Positions 46,227-54,527 of a stretch of DNA of 64,000 bases are shown here, in pieces. The notes below the pieces were generated by a model, which was not told where the DNA came from, searched no databases, and saw only the letters and a program-made list of their open reading frames with translations. Source of the DNA: Desulfosudis oleivorans (GTDB taxonomy: Bacteria > Desulfobacterota > Desulfobacteria > Desulfobacterales > SURF-7); assembly GCA_020723305.1 (NCBI GenBank), contig DYJC01000007.1:124001-188000 (forward strand), given 5' to 3'. Position 1 is the first letter of the stretch; each line of letters starts with the position of its first letter. Made by a program: the position numbers and the translations under genes.

Positions 46227-47798
46227 TTACACCACCTGTTTTTCGAAAAAAACACAATTACGACCCTGTTTTTTGGCCTGATACAGGGCATTATCCGCTT
46301 CCTTGATAAGCTCTTCCGGTAATAACTCCTGAACCGGAATTCTGCTGGCGACTCCCAGACTCAATGTAACATAACTGTCCGCCTTGGAATATTCATGGGG
46401 GATTTTGAGTTCGGCTATGATTTTCCGGACCTTTTCTGCAACATGGATTGCGCCGGATAGTTCCGTATCCGGCAGAATCAGGGCAAACTCTTCTCCTCCG
46501 TAGCGTGCAGCCAAATCGGAAGATCGTTTTGCCACCAGATGGATGGCCCGGGCAACAGTCTGAAGGCAGCCATCCCCTTCCTGATGCCCATAGTTATCAT
46601 TGTAAAACTTGAAAAAATCGATATCACATAATATCAATGATATTGGTTTCCGGTCCCGCTTCATCCGGTTCCACTCATTGGCAAGGTGCTCATCAAACCG
46701 CCTTCGATTGGGTATCTGCGTCAATCCATCCATGATAGCAAGGCGATGCAGTTCCTTGTTGGCTTCCTGCAAAGCATCTTCCGCACGTTTCCTTTCACTG
46801 TCATCAAAAATAGATCCATCCAGCCACAATGGCTGGCCAAGCTCACTGAAAATAGCCTGACCCTTTTCAATAAACCAGCGAATACGGTTGCCGGCATCGA
46901 TAATACGATATTCAACATGGATGGACTTCATGGGGTCCAGCCCTTCCTGAATCGCTTTGTCCACTTTTTCAAGGTCATCCGGATGAATGATACTGCGGTA
47001 GGATCGTACCCGGTTCCGGATGAAAAAGGATGGAGGAAATCCCGTAATCTCCTCAATCATTTCAGAAATATATTCCAGAGTCCATTCACTATCGATTCGA
47101 AAACGATATACGGCCCCGGGAAGGTTTGCCACAAGAGAGCGGAACTGCTCTTCACTTTCATGAAGGGCCTCGGACATCATTTGCCGCTCTTCCAACTGAA
47201 CATTCAACTGATCGATCGTTTCCTGAAGTTCCCTTGTCTGTGCAGCTACCTGTTCCTTCAGTCCCTCATGTATAACCTTCAATTTTTCTTCTGCTTTTTT
47301 CCGTTCCGTTATCTCCATTTCCAGTTTTGCTACTGCTTCTTTTAGCTTTTCCGTTCTCTGTTTTACTTTTTCCTCCAGATTTTCATTGGCGTCCCTCAAT
47401 GCCAATTCAACCTTTTTTCTTTCCAGAGAATAGCAGATGGATCTTTTTAGAAGATCACTATCAATCCTGCCCTTTAAAAAACAATCCTGTGCCCCCTCCC
47501 TCAACACCGGATTAGCCAGTTCCTGATTTTCCATTCCAGTCAAAACAATAACCGGCAGCTCCGGAGCCTGATCCCGCAAGATCAAATATGTATCGATGTT
47601 TTTACTGTCCGGCAGATTGAGATCCAGAAAAACAATATGAAAATCCATATTTTTAATATTGTTTAAACCGCTGGATAAGGAATTTGCCACATGAACATCA
47701 TAGATCGGACAGCCTTCTTTAGAGAGCAATTTTTGTATCAACATCGCATCCGATGGATTATCTTCAATCAACAATAATTTTATCGGTATTGTTTCCAT
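46227..47798 (-). CDS. Response regulator with PAS and GGDEF (diguanylate cyclase)
   Basis: 523 aa. Residues 5-125 receiver domain (LLIEDNPSDAMLIQ, phospho-Asp in VFLDLNLPDS, VLTG, K near FLKGRID). A long coiled coil ~135-220 (LEEKVKQRTEKLKEAVAKLE) precedes a PAS domain ~222-345 and a GGDEF domain ~355-520 with RYGGEEFALILPDTE, the active signature, and LILCDIDFFKFYND. It makes c-di-GMP in response to a phosphorelay and a PAS signal. The I-site RxxD is not evident. No kinase is adjacent. Confidence 0.93.
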   Translation of the reverse strand: METIPIKLLLIEDNPSDAMLIQKLLSKEGCPIYDVHVANSLSSGLNNIKNMDFHIVFLDLNLPDSKNIDTYLILRDQAPELPVIVLTGMENQELANPVLREGAQDCFLKGRIDSDLLKRSICYSLERKKVELALRDANENLEEKVKQRTEKLKEAVAKLEMEITERKKAEEKLKVIHEGLKEQVAAQTRELQETIDQLNVQLEERQMMSEALHESEEQFRSLVANLPGAVYRFRIDSEWTLEYISEMIEEITGFPPSFFIRNRVRSYRSIIHPDDLEKVDKAIQEGLDPMKSIHVEYRIIDAGNRIRWFIEKGQAIFSELGQPLWLDGSIFDDSERKRAEDALQEANKELHRLAIMDGLTQIPNRRRFDEHLANEWNRMKRDRKPISLILCDIDFFKFYNDNYGHQEGDGCLQTVARAIHLVAKRSSDLAARYGGEEFALILPDTELSGAIHVAEKVRKIIAELKIPHEYSKADSYVTLSLGVASRIPVQELLPEELIKEADNALYQAKKQGRNCVFFEKQVV

Positions 47799-48014
47799 AA
47801 TAATATAAAAATATTACAAACTAACAGGAGATCCAAATTCCATTTGTGGAGTCATATTCCAACTTTTTCAGATTTGGATTTTAAACGATTTGAAGGAAAA
47901 AACTGAATGATGTTTTAAGATACTACGTTATCCGGTATTATGCAATCTTTTTAGAATGTAATAATTTCGCCCTCCATTAAATCTGCTTTGCAAATTTCCA
48001 GTACATCCTTAGCT

Positions 48015-48206
48015 TTAATCATTGCCTATGATACTCGTCTTACTCTCTTCTAATAATGAATAATTAAGATTCTCGTAAAACCTTAAATCCAACCGCATTA
48101 ATTCAAGAAATTCCTTCATTTCCTTTTTGATGGATGAATATATGAGATCGGCAGAAAATTGATTCTTTTTGATATTCAAGTAAATATTTGATATGGGTTT
48201 TGCCAA
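48015..48206 (-). CDS. Hypothetical small protein or gene remnant
   Basis: 63 aa from a TTG; the open frame continues upstream for about 14 more codons without a better start. Reads AKPISNIYLNIKKNQFSADL and MKEFLELMRLDLRFYENLN, amphipathic and protein-like. The stop overlaps the ATG of a 23-codon frame with a DRTGG-like start. Not recognised; it may be a decayed domain. Confidence 0.3.
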   Translation of the reverse strand: MAKPISNIYLNIKKNQFSADLIYSSIKKEMKEFLELMRLDLRFYENLNYSLLEESKTSIIGND

Positions 48207-48475
48207 ACCTACGACAACCCAATTTAAATTTCGATAAGAAGACTTTCGACTTTATCCAACAACCCGGGACCCTGATAGATCCCATGGATTATTATTTGAA
48301 AATCGTCACAGATAAGCGGGAAAGTTGCTTATATCAAAATGAGGCGGGCGAGTGTATTGAAAATGATTATATATTCACTCTGTGTCCAAAAAAGAACCGG
48401 TACAGCTTCTTGAAACGCTATATTAGAACTGCTCTCCATATGGCCGTTGCTCATAAAAGGAAGAGAGGTGATTAA
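48188..48475 (+). CDS. Hypothetical protein, possibly truncated
   Basis: 95 aa. Contains spaced cysteines (ESCLYQNEAGECIENDYIFTLC-type spacing) and a basic C terminus ending AHKRKRGD. No family is recognised and no ribosome site is visible. The last codons overlap the ribosome site of the PNPOx gene. Confidence 0.3.
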   Translation: MIWVLPNLRQPNLNFDKKTFDFIQQPGTLIDPMDYYLKIVTDKRESCLYQNEAGECIENDYIFTLCPKKNRYSFLKRYIRTALHMAVAHKRKRGD

Positions 48476-48482
48476 ATTGTCC

Positions 48483-48932
48483 ATGGATAGAACTACGAAA
48501 ATCCGCAATAAAATAGAAGAACTTTTCATCAGCCGGAAACTGGCAGTACTGGCGACGAGCGATGCCGGGCAGCCCTATACCAGCCTGGTTGCCTTCTGGG
48601 GAACAAAGGACTTGAAGTATCTTTATTTCGTAACCTCCAAAACCACCCGTAAATTTGCCAACCTTTCAAACGATAACCGGGTATCCATGCTCATCAACAA
48701 TACCATCAACGCAGATAATGATTTTCATGATGCAATATCGGTTACCGCTATCGGAGGATCAGAGGAGATTACCGGCTCTCTGAAAGAAAAAATATTACGC
48801 CATTACTTAAACAGGCTCCCCTTTTTGGAAGAATTTGCCCGGTCTCCTACCTGCGCCCTGATCCAAGTAACCGTAGTCTCCTACTATATGGTCGAAAAAT
48901 TTCAAAGTGTTATGGAACTTCATATAAAATAA
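48483..48932 (+). CDS. Pyridoxamine 5'-phosphate oxidase-fold flavoprotein
   Basis: 149 aa from ATG 48483; a TTG at 48477 is better spaced from the GAGAGGTGA site and may be the real start. PNPOx-like split barrel: LAVLATSDAGQPYTSLVAFW, YLYFVTSKTTRKFANLSNDNRVSMLI, AISVTAIGGSEEI and a C-terminal LIQVTVVSYYMVEKFQ. Members bind FMN or F420. The role is unknown. A decayed paralogue type lies 0.6 kb downstream. Confidence 0.85.
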   Translation: MDRTTKIRNKIEELFISRKLAVLATSDAGQPYTSLVAFWGTKDLKYLYFVTSKTTRKFANLSNDNRVSMLINNTINADNDFHDAISVTAIGGSEEITGSLKEKILRHYLNRLPFLEEFARSPTCALIQVTVVSYYMVEKFQSVMELHIK

Positions 48933-49025
48933 TGAAACAGATATTGCTTCTCCAAAATGTCACCTTCCATCACCAAAGCCTCATGGTGTGTTTGATTGAG
49001 TCCGTACATGGATTGAACCAGTGGA

Positions 49026-49418
49026 GTGGACATAGGGATACGACTATTCGGTCAGTTCTATAACGATACGGTTCATCCGGATGATCCCTATGAATTTATG
49101 AACCTGCTCACCGGCAGCAAACTGGCCAGTCTGGAGCGCAACCGCCTGATGATGGAAATAGCGGAAATGGTCAGAAACGATCCGGATGTAAAAGGCCAGG
49201 TCCGGCTGGGGGAGGTGAAATTTACTCACCAGGAATTTCAGGCCAAACTGGATTCATTTGTTGAACAGTATGGTGACCTGTCCTGTGCGGTTACAGGGGG
49301 GACTCAATGTGCCACGGATGTTACTCCTTTATTGGCCCTGATTCGGACCGGCGATCAGATTACCGTTGACGGATTTTTGGGTATTGTCACGATTTCCCGA
49401 CCTGAAGCCCTAAAATAA
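49026..49418 (+). pseudogene. Remnant of a PEP-synthase/PPDK-like gene
   Basis: 131 codons open from a GTG. YEFMNLLTGSKLASLERNRL, MAEMV-type helices and FQAKLDSFVEQYGDLS resemble the linker of phosphoenolpyruvate-synthase-like enzymes. TGDQITVDGFLGIVTI is the end of their phosphohistidine (mobile) domain. The ATP-binding domain, phosphohistidine loop and catalytic barrel are missing. An internal in-frame deletion joining linker to the domain end is the simplest reading. Confidence 0.55.
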
Positions 49419-49554
49419 AAATCATTTACAAATCGGTTTTTATCCATATCTTTTGCTAACGGCTTCATGGAAAATAAGATTCGAGTGATTTCAAAATGAA
49501 CCGACCATACCGCTGACCTGAAAATCAAACCGGCAGCAAAAAGGAGGATTGCGA

Positions 49555-49768
49555 ATGAATTTACAAGAATGCTTTGAAAATACAAGAGGGATAAGGATAC
49601 CGGGGCAAGCGGCTGTTCCTGACGAAAATCAAAGAGGAAACCGACCCGGATCTGATCCAATCCTTGTGCCGCCGTTGTTACCCCAATGAACTTCAGGTCC
49701 AGGAACCGCGTTTTCTCGTGGTGTTCAAGGTTGACAAAGAGTTGCCTTTGATTGGCCCTGGTAAGTGA
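49555..49768 (+). pseudogene. Decayed PNPOx-family gene (internal deletion and frame change)
   Basis: AAGGAGG then ATG 49555 reads MNLQECFENTRGI. The middle (~60-70 residues) is missing, and a different frame continues GKRLFLTKIKEETDPDLIQS, EPRFLVVFKVDKELPLIG to a stop at 49768. Both ends match the ~140-aa pyridoxamine-phosphate-oxidase-like proteins of sulfate reducers, so this is one gene after deletion. The intact ribosome site suggests recent decay. Confidence 0.7.
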
Positions 49769-49801
49769 AACCGGAATAATCCATATTGCAGGAGGTGTTG
49801 A

Positions 49802-49867
49802 ATGTCTTACGATTTTACGGCCAATGAAATTTTTGAGGTGGCTATTCGAATAGAAGAAGGTGGATAA
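49802..49867 (+). pseudogene. N-terminal stub of a rubrerythrin/ferritin-like gene
   Basis: A strong AGGAGGTG site precedes ATG 49802. The 21 residues MSYDFTANEIFEVAIRIEEG match the start of rubrerythrin-type ferritin-like proteins (a first helix with the pattern EIFE-A--IE), then a stop. The di-iron helices are absent. Confidence 0.55.
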
Positions 49868-49979
49868 AGTTAATCGCATGGTGCAATGAAAAACACTTAA
49901 ATTGAATCGAGTACTTACTTCAGCGTTAATAACGCTCTCCATGGGTCAAGGTGCTTGTAAACAGAGAAAAAACAGATTA

Positions 49980-50663
49980 ATGAAAATTGTACTGACAAAT
50001 GATGATGGGTTTAATGAACCTGGCCTGATTGAGCTGGCAAAACAAGTGAAACGCATGGGAGAGATCATGATCGTTGCACCTAAAAAACCTCAATCCATTG
50101 CCGGACACCGGGTTACACTCAAAGACCCGATACCGGTTGAGCAGGTTTCGGAAAATGAATACATCGTAGATGGTTCCCCCGCGGATTGTACACGCCTGGC
50201 TTTGAAAAAATTTATGCCGGATGCACATTGGGTGATCGCAGGTATCAATCCAGGTGCCAATCTGGGTACAGACGTTTACCAGTCCGGTACAGTTGCCGCA
50301 GCGCGTGAGGCTGCCATCCTTGGTTGCAAAGCGATCGCTGTATCCCAGTACATCGCACCAAACCAGAAAATTGATTGGGAAATCACCGGGCAGTATGCTT
50401 CGCGAATTCTTTCCATCATAATGGGGAAAAAACTGGATTCCGGAAATTTCTGGAATATCAATCTCCCCCATCCGATTCATGACCTATCCATCCTCGAATA
50501 TAACGAGTGTGATCTGGATAAAAAACCACACATGTTTGATTTTAAAATTGAAAATGGTCAGTATCGATATTCAGGAATTTTTCATAACCGGCCCCGCACC
50601 CAAGGGCGGGATATTGATATCTGTCTGTCCGGAAAAATCGCAGTGTCTAAAATAGAAATTTAA
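49980..50663 (+). CDS. surE: 5'/3'-nucleotidase SurE
   Basis: 227 aa from ATG 49980 (MKIVLTNDDGFNEPGL, the usual start; a longer frame opens at 49902). Metal-site NDD, then VAPKKPQSIAGHRVTL, VDGSPADCTRLAL, GINPGANLGTDVYQSGTVAAAREAAILG and NINLPH. Dephosphorylates nucleoside monophosphates and acts in stationary-phase survival. Standing alone, without the usual pcm or nlpD neighbours. MITE copy 5 begins 7 bp after its stop. Confidence 0.95.
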   Translation: MKIVLTNDDGFNEPGLIELAKQVKRMGEIMIVAPKKPQSIAGHRVTLKDPIPVEQVSENEYIVDGSPADCTRLALKKFMPDAHWVIAGINPGANLGTDVYQSGTVAAAREAAILGCKAIAVSQYIAPNQKIDWEITGQYASRILSIIMGKKLDSGNFWNINLPHPIHDLSILEYNECDLDKKPHMFDFKIENGQYRYSGIFHNRPRTQGRDIDICLSGKIAVSKIEI

Positions 50664-50670
50664 TCTGAAT

Positions 50671-50792
50671 GAGCCAATTTCAAAACTATTAAAAAGCGTC
50701 ACACCGGCGAAGGTCAGTGCCCCAAAAAGAGCCGAAAATACTGGATTATAGTTTTCGCCGGAACTACAACAATAGACTTTTGAAATTGGCTC
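50671..50792. repeat. MITE-like palindromic element, copy 5
   Basis: 122 bp, same orientation as copy 1, intact ends GAGCCAATTTCAAAA / TTTTGAAATTGGCTC. Flanked by the 5-bp direct repeat TGAAT (50666-50670 and 50793-50797). The inner pair CCGGCGAA / TTCGCCGG is kept. Confidence 0.9.
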
Positions 50793-50825
50793 TGAATGTT
50801 TGCATAAAATACAGGCGGGGAAAAG

Positions 50826-51395
50826 ATGAAATATTGTTCGAATTGTGGAAATTTGCTTGAATGGATGATCCCTCCGGGCGATGATCGGCCCCGTCATGTC
50901 TGTCAAAGCTGTGAAACGGTCCACTACCGGAATCCGAAAATGGTTGTCGGCTGCATTCCGGAATGGCAGGAAAAAATCATACTGTGCCGCCGCAATATTG
51001 AGCCGAAGAAAGGTTTATGGACGCTTCCTGCCGGTTTTCTTGAGAACGGTGAGACCATCATTGACGGAGCCATTCGGGAAACACGGGAGGAAACCGGTGC
51101 AACCGTGGTGGAACTGAAGCCTTATCTGCTTTTCGACATTGTTCATATTCAGCAAATGTATATGATGTTCCGGTCCCGCCTGCTATCCCCTGAATTCCAC
51201 AGTACACCGGAAAGTTCTGAAGTAAACCTGTTCTTTCAGAAAGAGATCCCGTGGGGGGAGATTGCCTTTCGGGTCATTGATAAAACATTGCAAATTTATT
51301 TTAACGATAAGCAATCCGGAAAATTCGACTTTCAAATACAGAAGATTGATGGAGTTTCATCGAATTACAATGATAGCAAAGGCATATATAGATAA
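50826..51395 (+). CDS. Nudix hydrolase with N-terminal zinc ribbon
   Basis: 189 aa. Zinc ribbon CSNCGNLL...CQSCETVHY at residues 4-33, as in NudC-type enzymes. The Nudix box GFLENGETIIDGAIRETREETGA is complete (G-x5-E-x7-REx2EEx-G). Followed by LFDIVHIQQMYMMFRSRL and a tail. NudC-like proteins hydrolyse NADH or similar dinucleotides; without the SQPWPFPxS motif of NudC the substrate stays open. The last ~15 residues may be altered where the following remnant begins. Confidence 0.9.
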   Translation: MKYCSNCGNLLEWMIPPGDDRPRHVCQSCETVHYRNPKMVVGCIPEWQEKIILCRRNIEPKKGLWTLPAGFLENGETIIDGAIRETREETGATVVELKPYLLFDIVHIQQMYMMFRSRLLSPEFHSTPESSEVNLFFQKEIPWGEIAFRVIDKTLQIYFNDKQSGKFDFQIQKIDGVSSNYNDSKGIYR

Positions 51396-51750
51396 GGGAA
51401 CCCGAAGAAGTCAAACTTTTGGATAGTGTAGAAAACACTTTTTCCTGCCAGGGATGGCACTATTACCTGATTGCCAATCTAGATCGTTTAAAAAAAACCC
51501 CACTTAAGATGAAGCTCATTTTTCCATCAAGACTCGATTACTATAGTTTTCGAATCCGCCCCTTGGACACCCCGCAGAAAACATATTGAAGCTTCGACTT
51601 GAATTCGATAGCTGGATTATTCGTCTGTTTGCACCTCATTTGGATATCACTTATGATAAAACGAAAAGGAAAATAGTCGAATATTTAGGACCCTCAAACA
51701 TCCTTACGGACAAAGGTGAAATTCAAAATGTGTACATCTTTTACGAATGA
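51395..51750 (+). pseudogene. Frameshifted C-terminal remnant of an unidentified protein
   Basis: Frame one reads EEVKLLDSVENTFSCQGWHY, LKKTPLKMKLIFPSRLDYYS then stops near 51588. The adjacent frame continues ILKLRLEFDSWIIRLFAPHL, KIVEYLGPSNILTDKGEIQN to a stop at 51750. Composition is clearly protein-like across the shift and no start is present. The second half recalls periplasmic beta-rich proteins of the DUF3108 type; not certain. Confidence 0.55.
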
Positions 51751-51779
51751 TGAACTCTGCAGCAAGATCGGTCATGTTT

Positions 51780-53045
51780 TCATGTCCCATTTTTCTGTTG
51801 TTTTTCATTCTGTTTATGGAGCAGGCGAACCTTTCCCAGTCGTTTTAGCGCCGAAAGGGAGAAGGCCGTCGATAGCGCTAACGGTAAGGCAGAGCGAACA
51901 GCACGGCTTGATAAGTGAAGACCCTTTTGTGCGATACCTGCCGGGTCAAAATCCATCATGACCTTCTGGAATACGGCTTCTTTCAATGAGCTGAGCACAC
52001 TGCCTGCAAGAACAAATTCGCCTGCAATGACATAGGTGTCCAAATCTCCGAACGATACGATGATAGGTTTCGGCCATGGTTTATATGGATGCAGTTCTTT
52101 CCCTTTGCTCAGCCGCTTGATATTCAACGCTGAACATACGCCCATGTCCATGGCATGATAGGCCTGTTTGGATTTGATATCCGGCACATCGGCCGCATCT
52201 CCGGCAAAAAAAACATTTTTATAGAAACGATGTTGAAGCGTGATAGAGACAGGCGCCCATTGTTCGGCGGTTTCGGTGAACCCTGATAACAATAAGAGAG
52301 GATGCGGTTTTGCCCCGGCCGTCCAGATGGTTAAATCTGATTTTAACCGCTTCCCATTTGTCAGAAAAACAGTCTTACGTGTAACTTTTTTTACAGATGC
52401 TTCGGTGATGAATTCAACCGGGTAGGAACCGCAATGTTTCCGGATTTCGGAATCGATATCAGCCGGAATTTCATTGAGCAGACGGGTTTTTCTTTCAATG
52501 AGCTGGATACGAATTCGCTTTATATTTCGAACCTTGCGGAGAATCTCTCCGAGAGCTTCAATGCCTTCGGTACCCCCGCCGACGATAACAATATGAGAAA
52601 GGGTTTTTGCTTTGGTAAAATGTTTCAATTGTTCCCCGATAAACCGGCAGTTTTCAATGCTGGAAAATGACACCGCATGGGTATCCGCACCCGGCACCCC
52701 AAAAGTGTTTTTCACTCCGCCAATAGCCACAATGCAGAAATCGTAATGCAATGCCTTCCCATTCTTCATAATGACCATATTCTTTTCCGGCAGGATTTGT
52801 ACCACACGATCCCGAATGAACCGATGTCCCGAACGCTGAACAATCCTGGGACTGGATAGTTTTAATAGCGAAGGTGTCTTGACCCCGGAGACAAGTTCGT
52901 GAATACCCGGTAAATATTCAAACCAGGCAGTCGGGTCAATCACAATCACCGTAAACTGTTTTGATAATGTGGCGGCGGCTTTTAACCCGCCGAAATTTGC
53001 CCCGATGATGATAACTGTTGGCCTGTCTTTCCTTTTAACAACCAC
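51780..53045 (-). CDS. NDH-2-like FAD-dependent pyridine nucleotide oxidoreductase
   Basis: 421 aa from GTG 53045. FAD motif VIIIGANFGGLKAAATLSK at the N terminus; NAD motif IVIVGGGTEGIEALGEIL about residue 155; ATG-like IWTAGAKPHP and NVFFAGDAADVP (FAD-ribityl Asp). The C-terminal ~60 residues are hydrophobic/amphipathic as in type II NADH dehydrogenases and sulfide:quinone reductases, but the paired redox cysteines of the latter are absent. It probably passes electrons from NADH to quinone at the membrane (inference). An unidentified remnant overlaps its 5' end. Confidence 0.83.
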   Translation of the reverse strand: MVVKRKDRPTVIIIGANFGGLKAAATLSKQFTVIVIDPTAWFEYLPGIHELVSGVKTPSLLKLSSPRIVQRSGHRFIRDRVVQILPEKNMVIMKNGKALHYDFCIVAIGGVKNTFGVPGADTHAVSFSSIENCRFIGEQLKHFTKAKTLSHIVIVGGGTEGIEALGEILRKVRNIKRIRIQLIERKTRLLNEIPADIDSEIRKHCGSYPVEFITEASVKKVTRKTVFLTNGKRLKSDLTIWTAGAKPHPLLLLSGFTETAEQWAPVSITLQHRFYKNVFFAGDAADVPDIKSKQAYHAMDMGVCSALNIKRLSKGKELHPYKPWPKPIIVSFGDLDTYVIAGEFVLAGSVLSSLKEAVFQKVMMDFDPAGIAQKGLHLSSRAVRSALPLALSTAFSLSALKRLGKVRLLHKQNEKQQKNGT

Positions 53046-53267
53046 CGCGGTCAGCCCCCTTTCTCAATAGAAATTTCAGCGAAGATCGCTTCGAACACCT
53101 TCCCGATTTACGGTTACTGTTCATCAGATCATCCAGCAAGAAGCTGTAAAGCTCAGGATTGAAACCAACGTTCACTGGCACATCCCCCATACCATGTCCA
53201 CGGCAACCAGTGCAAGCGGCCGGTTGTCAATGCTGGTTAGGTTTGTCGGATCATAGGTTCCATACAT
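53035..53267 (-). pseudogene. Frameshifted remnant of an unidentified gene
   Basis: ATG 53267 reads MYGTYDPTNLTSIDNRPLAL, VAVDMVWG, then a one-base shift allows VPVNVGFNPELYSFLLDDLM to a stop at 53035, 11 bp inside the oxidoreductase gene. Protein-like on both sides of the shift; family not recognised. Confidence 0.4.
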
Positions 53268-53359
53268 CCGGCGCCTTGCTGATTTACAACTGTAATGTCC
53301 TCATTAATAAGCGAATTGAGTTGCCATGCATTTATTTTTTTACTATAAATTGACAAAAA

Positions 53360-53371
53360 GATGTATACATC
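53360..53371. promoter_or_regulatory. 12-bp perfect palindrome upstream of DUF523 gene
   Basis: GATGTATACATC, 57 bp before the start codon, next to a TTGACA box (53350-53355). Position fits an operator near the promoter. No regulator is identified. Confidence 0.35.
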
Positions 53372-53428
53372 ATTCTGGAGCTACCCTGCATCACGGATCT
53401 TACATGAAACCCAAAAAATGAGGATCGT

Positions 53429-54379
53429 ATGAACGAAAAACTAAAGATTGGTGTAAGTCACTGCTTGTTGGGAGAGCGCGTCCGCTATGACGGTCAGCAT
53501 CAGCTGGATCGTTTCATTGTGAACACCTTGGGACAATATGTCGAATTTGTGCCGGTTTGTCCGGAAGTGGAATGCGGACTTCCGGTGCCGCGGGAAGCCA
53601 TGCGTCTGGTAGGTGATTCAGCCGCACCCCGCCTTTTAACCCGCAAGACGGAAGTGGATCACACTCAGAGAATGCAGCAATGGGCGAATCAGCGCGTTCG
53701 TGATTTGGAAAAAAAAGATTTATGTGGATTTATTTTTAAAGGCAAGTCGCCCAGCAGTGGCATGGAACGGGTGAAAGTTTACGGGGATGATGGGATGGTT
53801 CAAAAGATTGGTGTGGGGCTTTTTGCGCGGGCCTTCATGGAACATTTTCCCCGCATTCCGGTTGAAGAAGACGGGCGTCTGCATGATGTTGGCTTGAGGG
53901 AGAACTTTATTATCCGTATTTTTACACTCAAACGATGGCGTGAGGTCATGCAGGAAAAAAAGACACCCGGCAATCTGGTTGCTTTTCATACACGGCATAA
54001 ATTGCTGCTGATGTCCCACAGCCCCAAACACTACAGAGAAATGGGCAAATGGGTTGCTGATGTCAAGTCCAAGCCTGCAGAACAGCAATATGACCAGTAC
54101 GAAGTACTTCTGCTGGAGGCATTGCAGTTGAAAAATACCATAAAGAAACATGTGAATGTTCTGCAGCACATGATGGGCTATTTTAAAAAGGATCTGTCAC
54201 CGGATGAGAAGCGGGAATTGCTGGAAATCATCGGCCAATACAAGGATAGTCTGGTTCCGCTGATTGTTCCGCTGACATTGATCAACCATTATGTGAGAAA
54301 ATATAATCAAGCCTATCTCAGGGAGCAGATTTATTTACATCCGCATCCGCAAGAGCTTAAACTTCGGAATCATGTTTAG
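53429..54379 (+). CDS. DUF523-DUF1722 protein (YbgA-like)
   Basis: 316 aa. Residues ~5-150 DUF523 (KIGVSHCLLGERVRYDGQHQ, PVCPEVECGLPVPREAMRL, CGFIFKGKSPSSGMERVKVY) with conserved cysteines. Residues ~190-310 DUF1722 (FHTRHKLLLMSHSPKHYREMG, YFKKDLSPDEKRELLEIIG, YLREQIYLHPHPQELKLRN). The same fusion is widespread and is often near photolyase or transcription regulators, but the biochemical role is unknown. AGGATCGT precedes the ATG. Confidence 0.92.
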   Translation: MNEKLKIGVSHCLLGERVRYDGQHQLDRFIVNTLGQYVEFVPVCPEVECGLPVPREAMRLVGDSAAPRLLTRKTEVDHTQRMQQWANQRVRDLEKKDLCGFIFKGKSPSSGMERVKVYGDDGMVQKIGVGLFARAFMEHFPRIPVEEDGRLHDVGLRENFIIRIFTLKRWREVMQEKKTPGNLVAFHTRHKLLLMSHSPKHYREMGKWVADVKSKPAEQQYDQYEVLLLEALQLKNTIKKHVNVLQHMMGYFKKDLSPDEKRELLEIIGQYKDSLVPLIVPLTLINHYVRKYNQAYLREQIYLHPHPQELKLRNHV

Positions 54380-54527
54380 AATTTCTTACATAGCAACCTT
54401 CCCTTTGAAGGCGTAGTTCATTATAAAAACCACAAAACGGTCCCATGAAAAGTATTTCCATAATATTATAAATAGTTATACAAATATTCAGTTCTAAAAA
54501 AGGGATTTTTCCAATTTAAAATTTTTA

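Larger units (their letters stand above)
47799..48482. other. 684-bp region with only small unassigned frames
   Basis: No clear gene. It holds two small unassigned frames (listed separately) and a 23-codon minus-strand frame, 47944-48015, reading MIKAKDVLEICKADLMEGE before a stop. That resembles the start of DRTGG-domain proteins and may be a remnant. AT-rich elsewhere. Confidence 0.4.
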
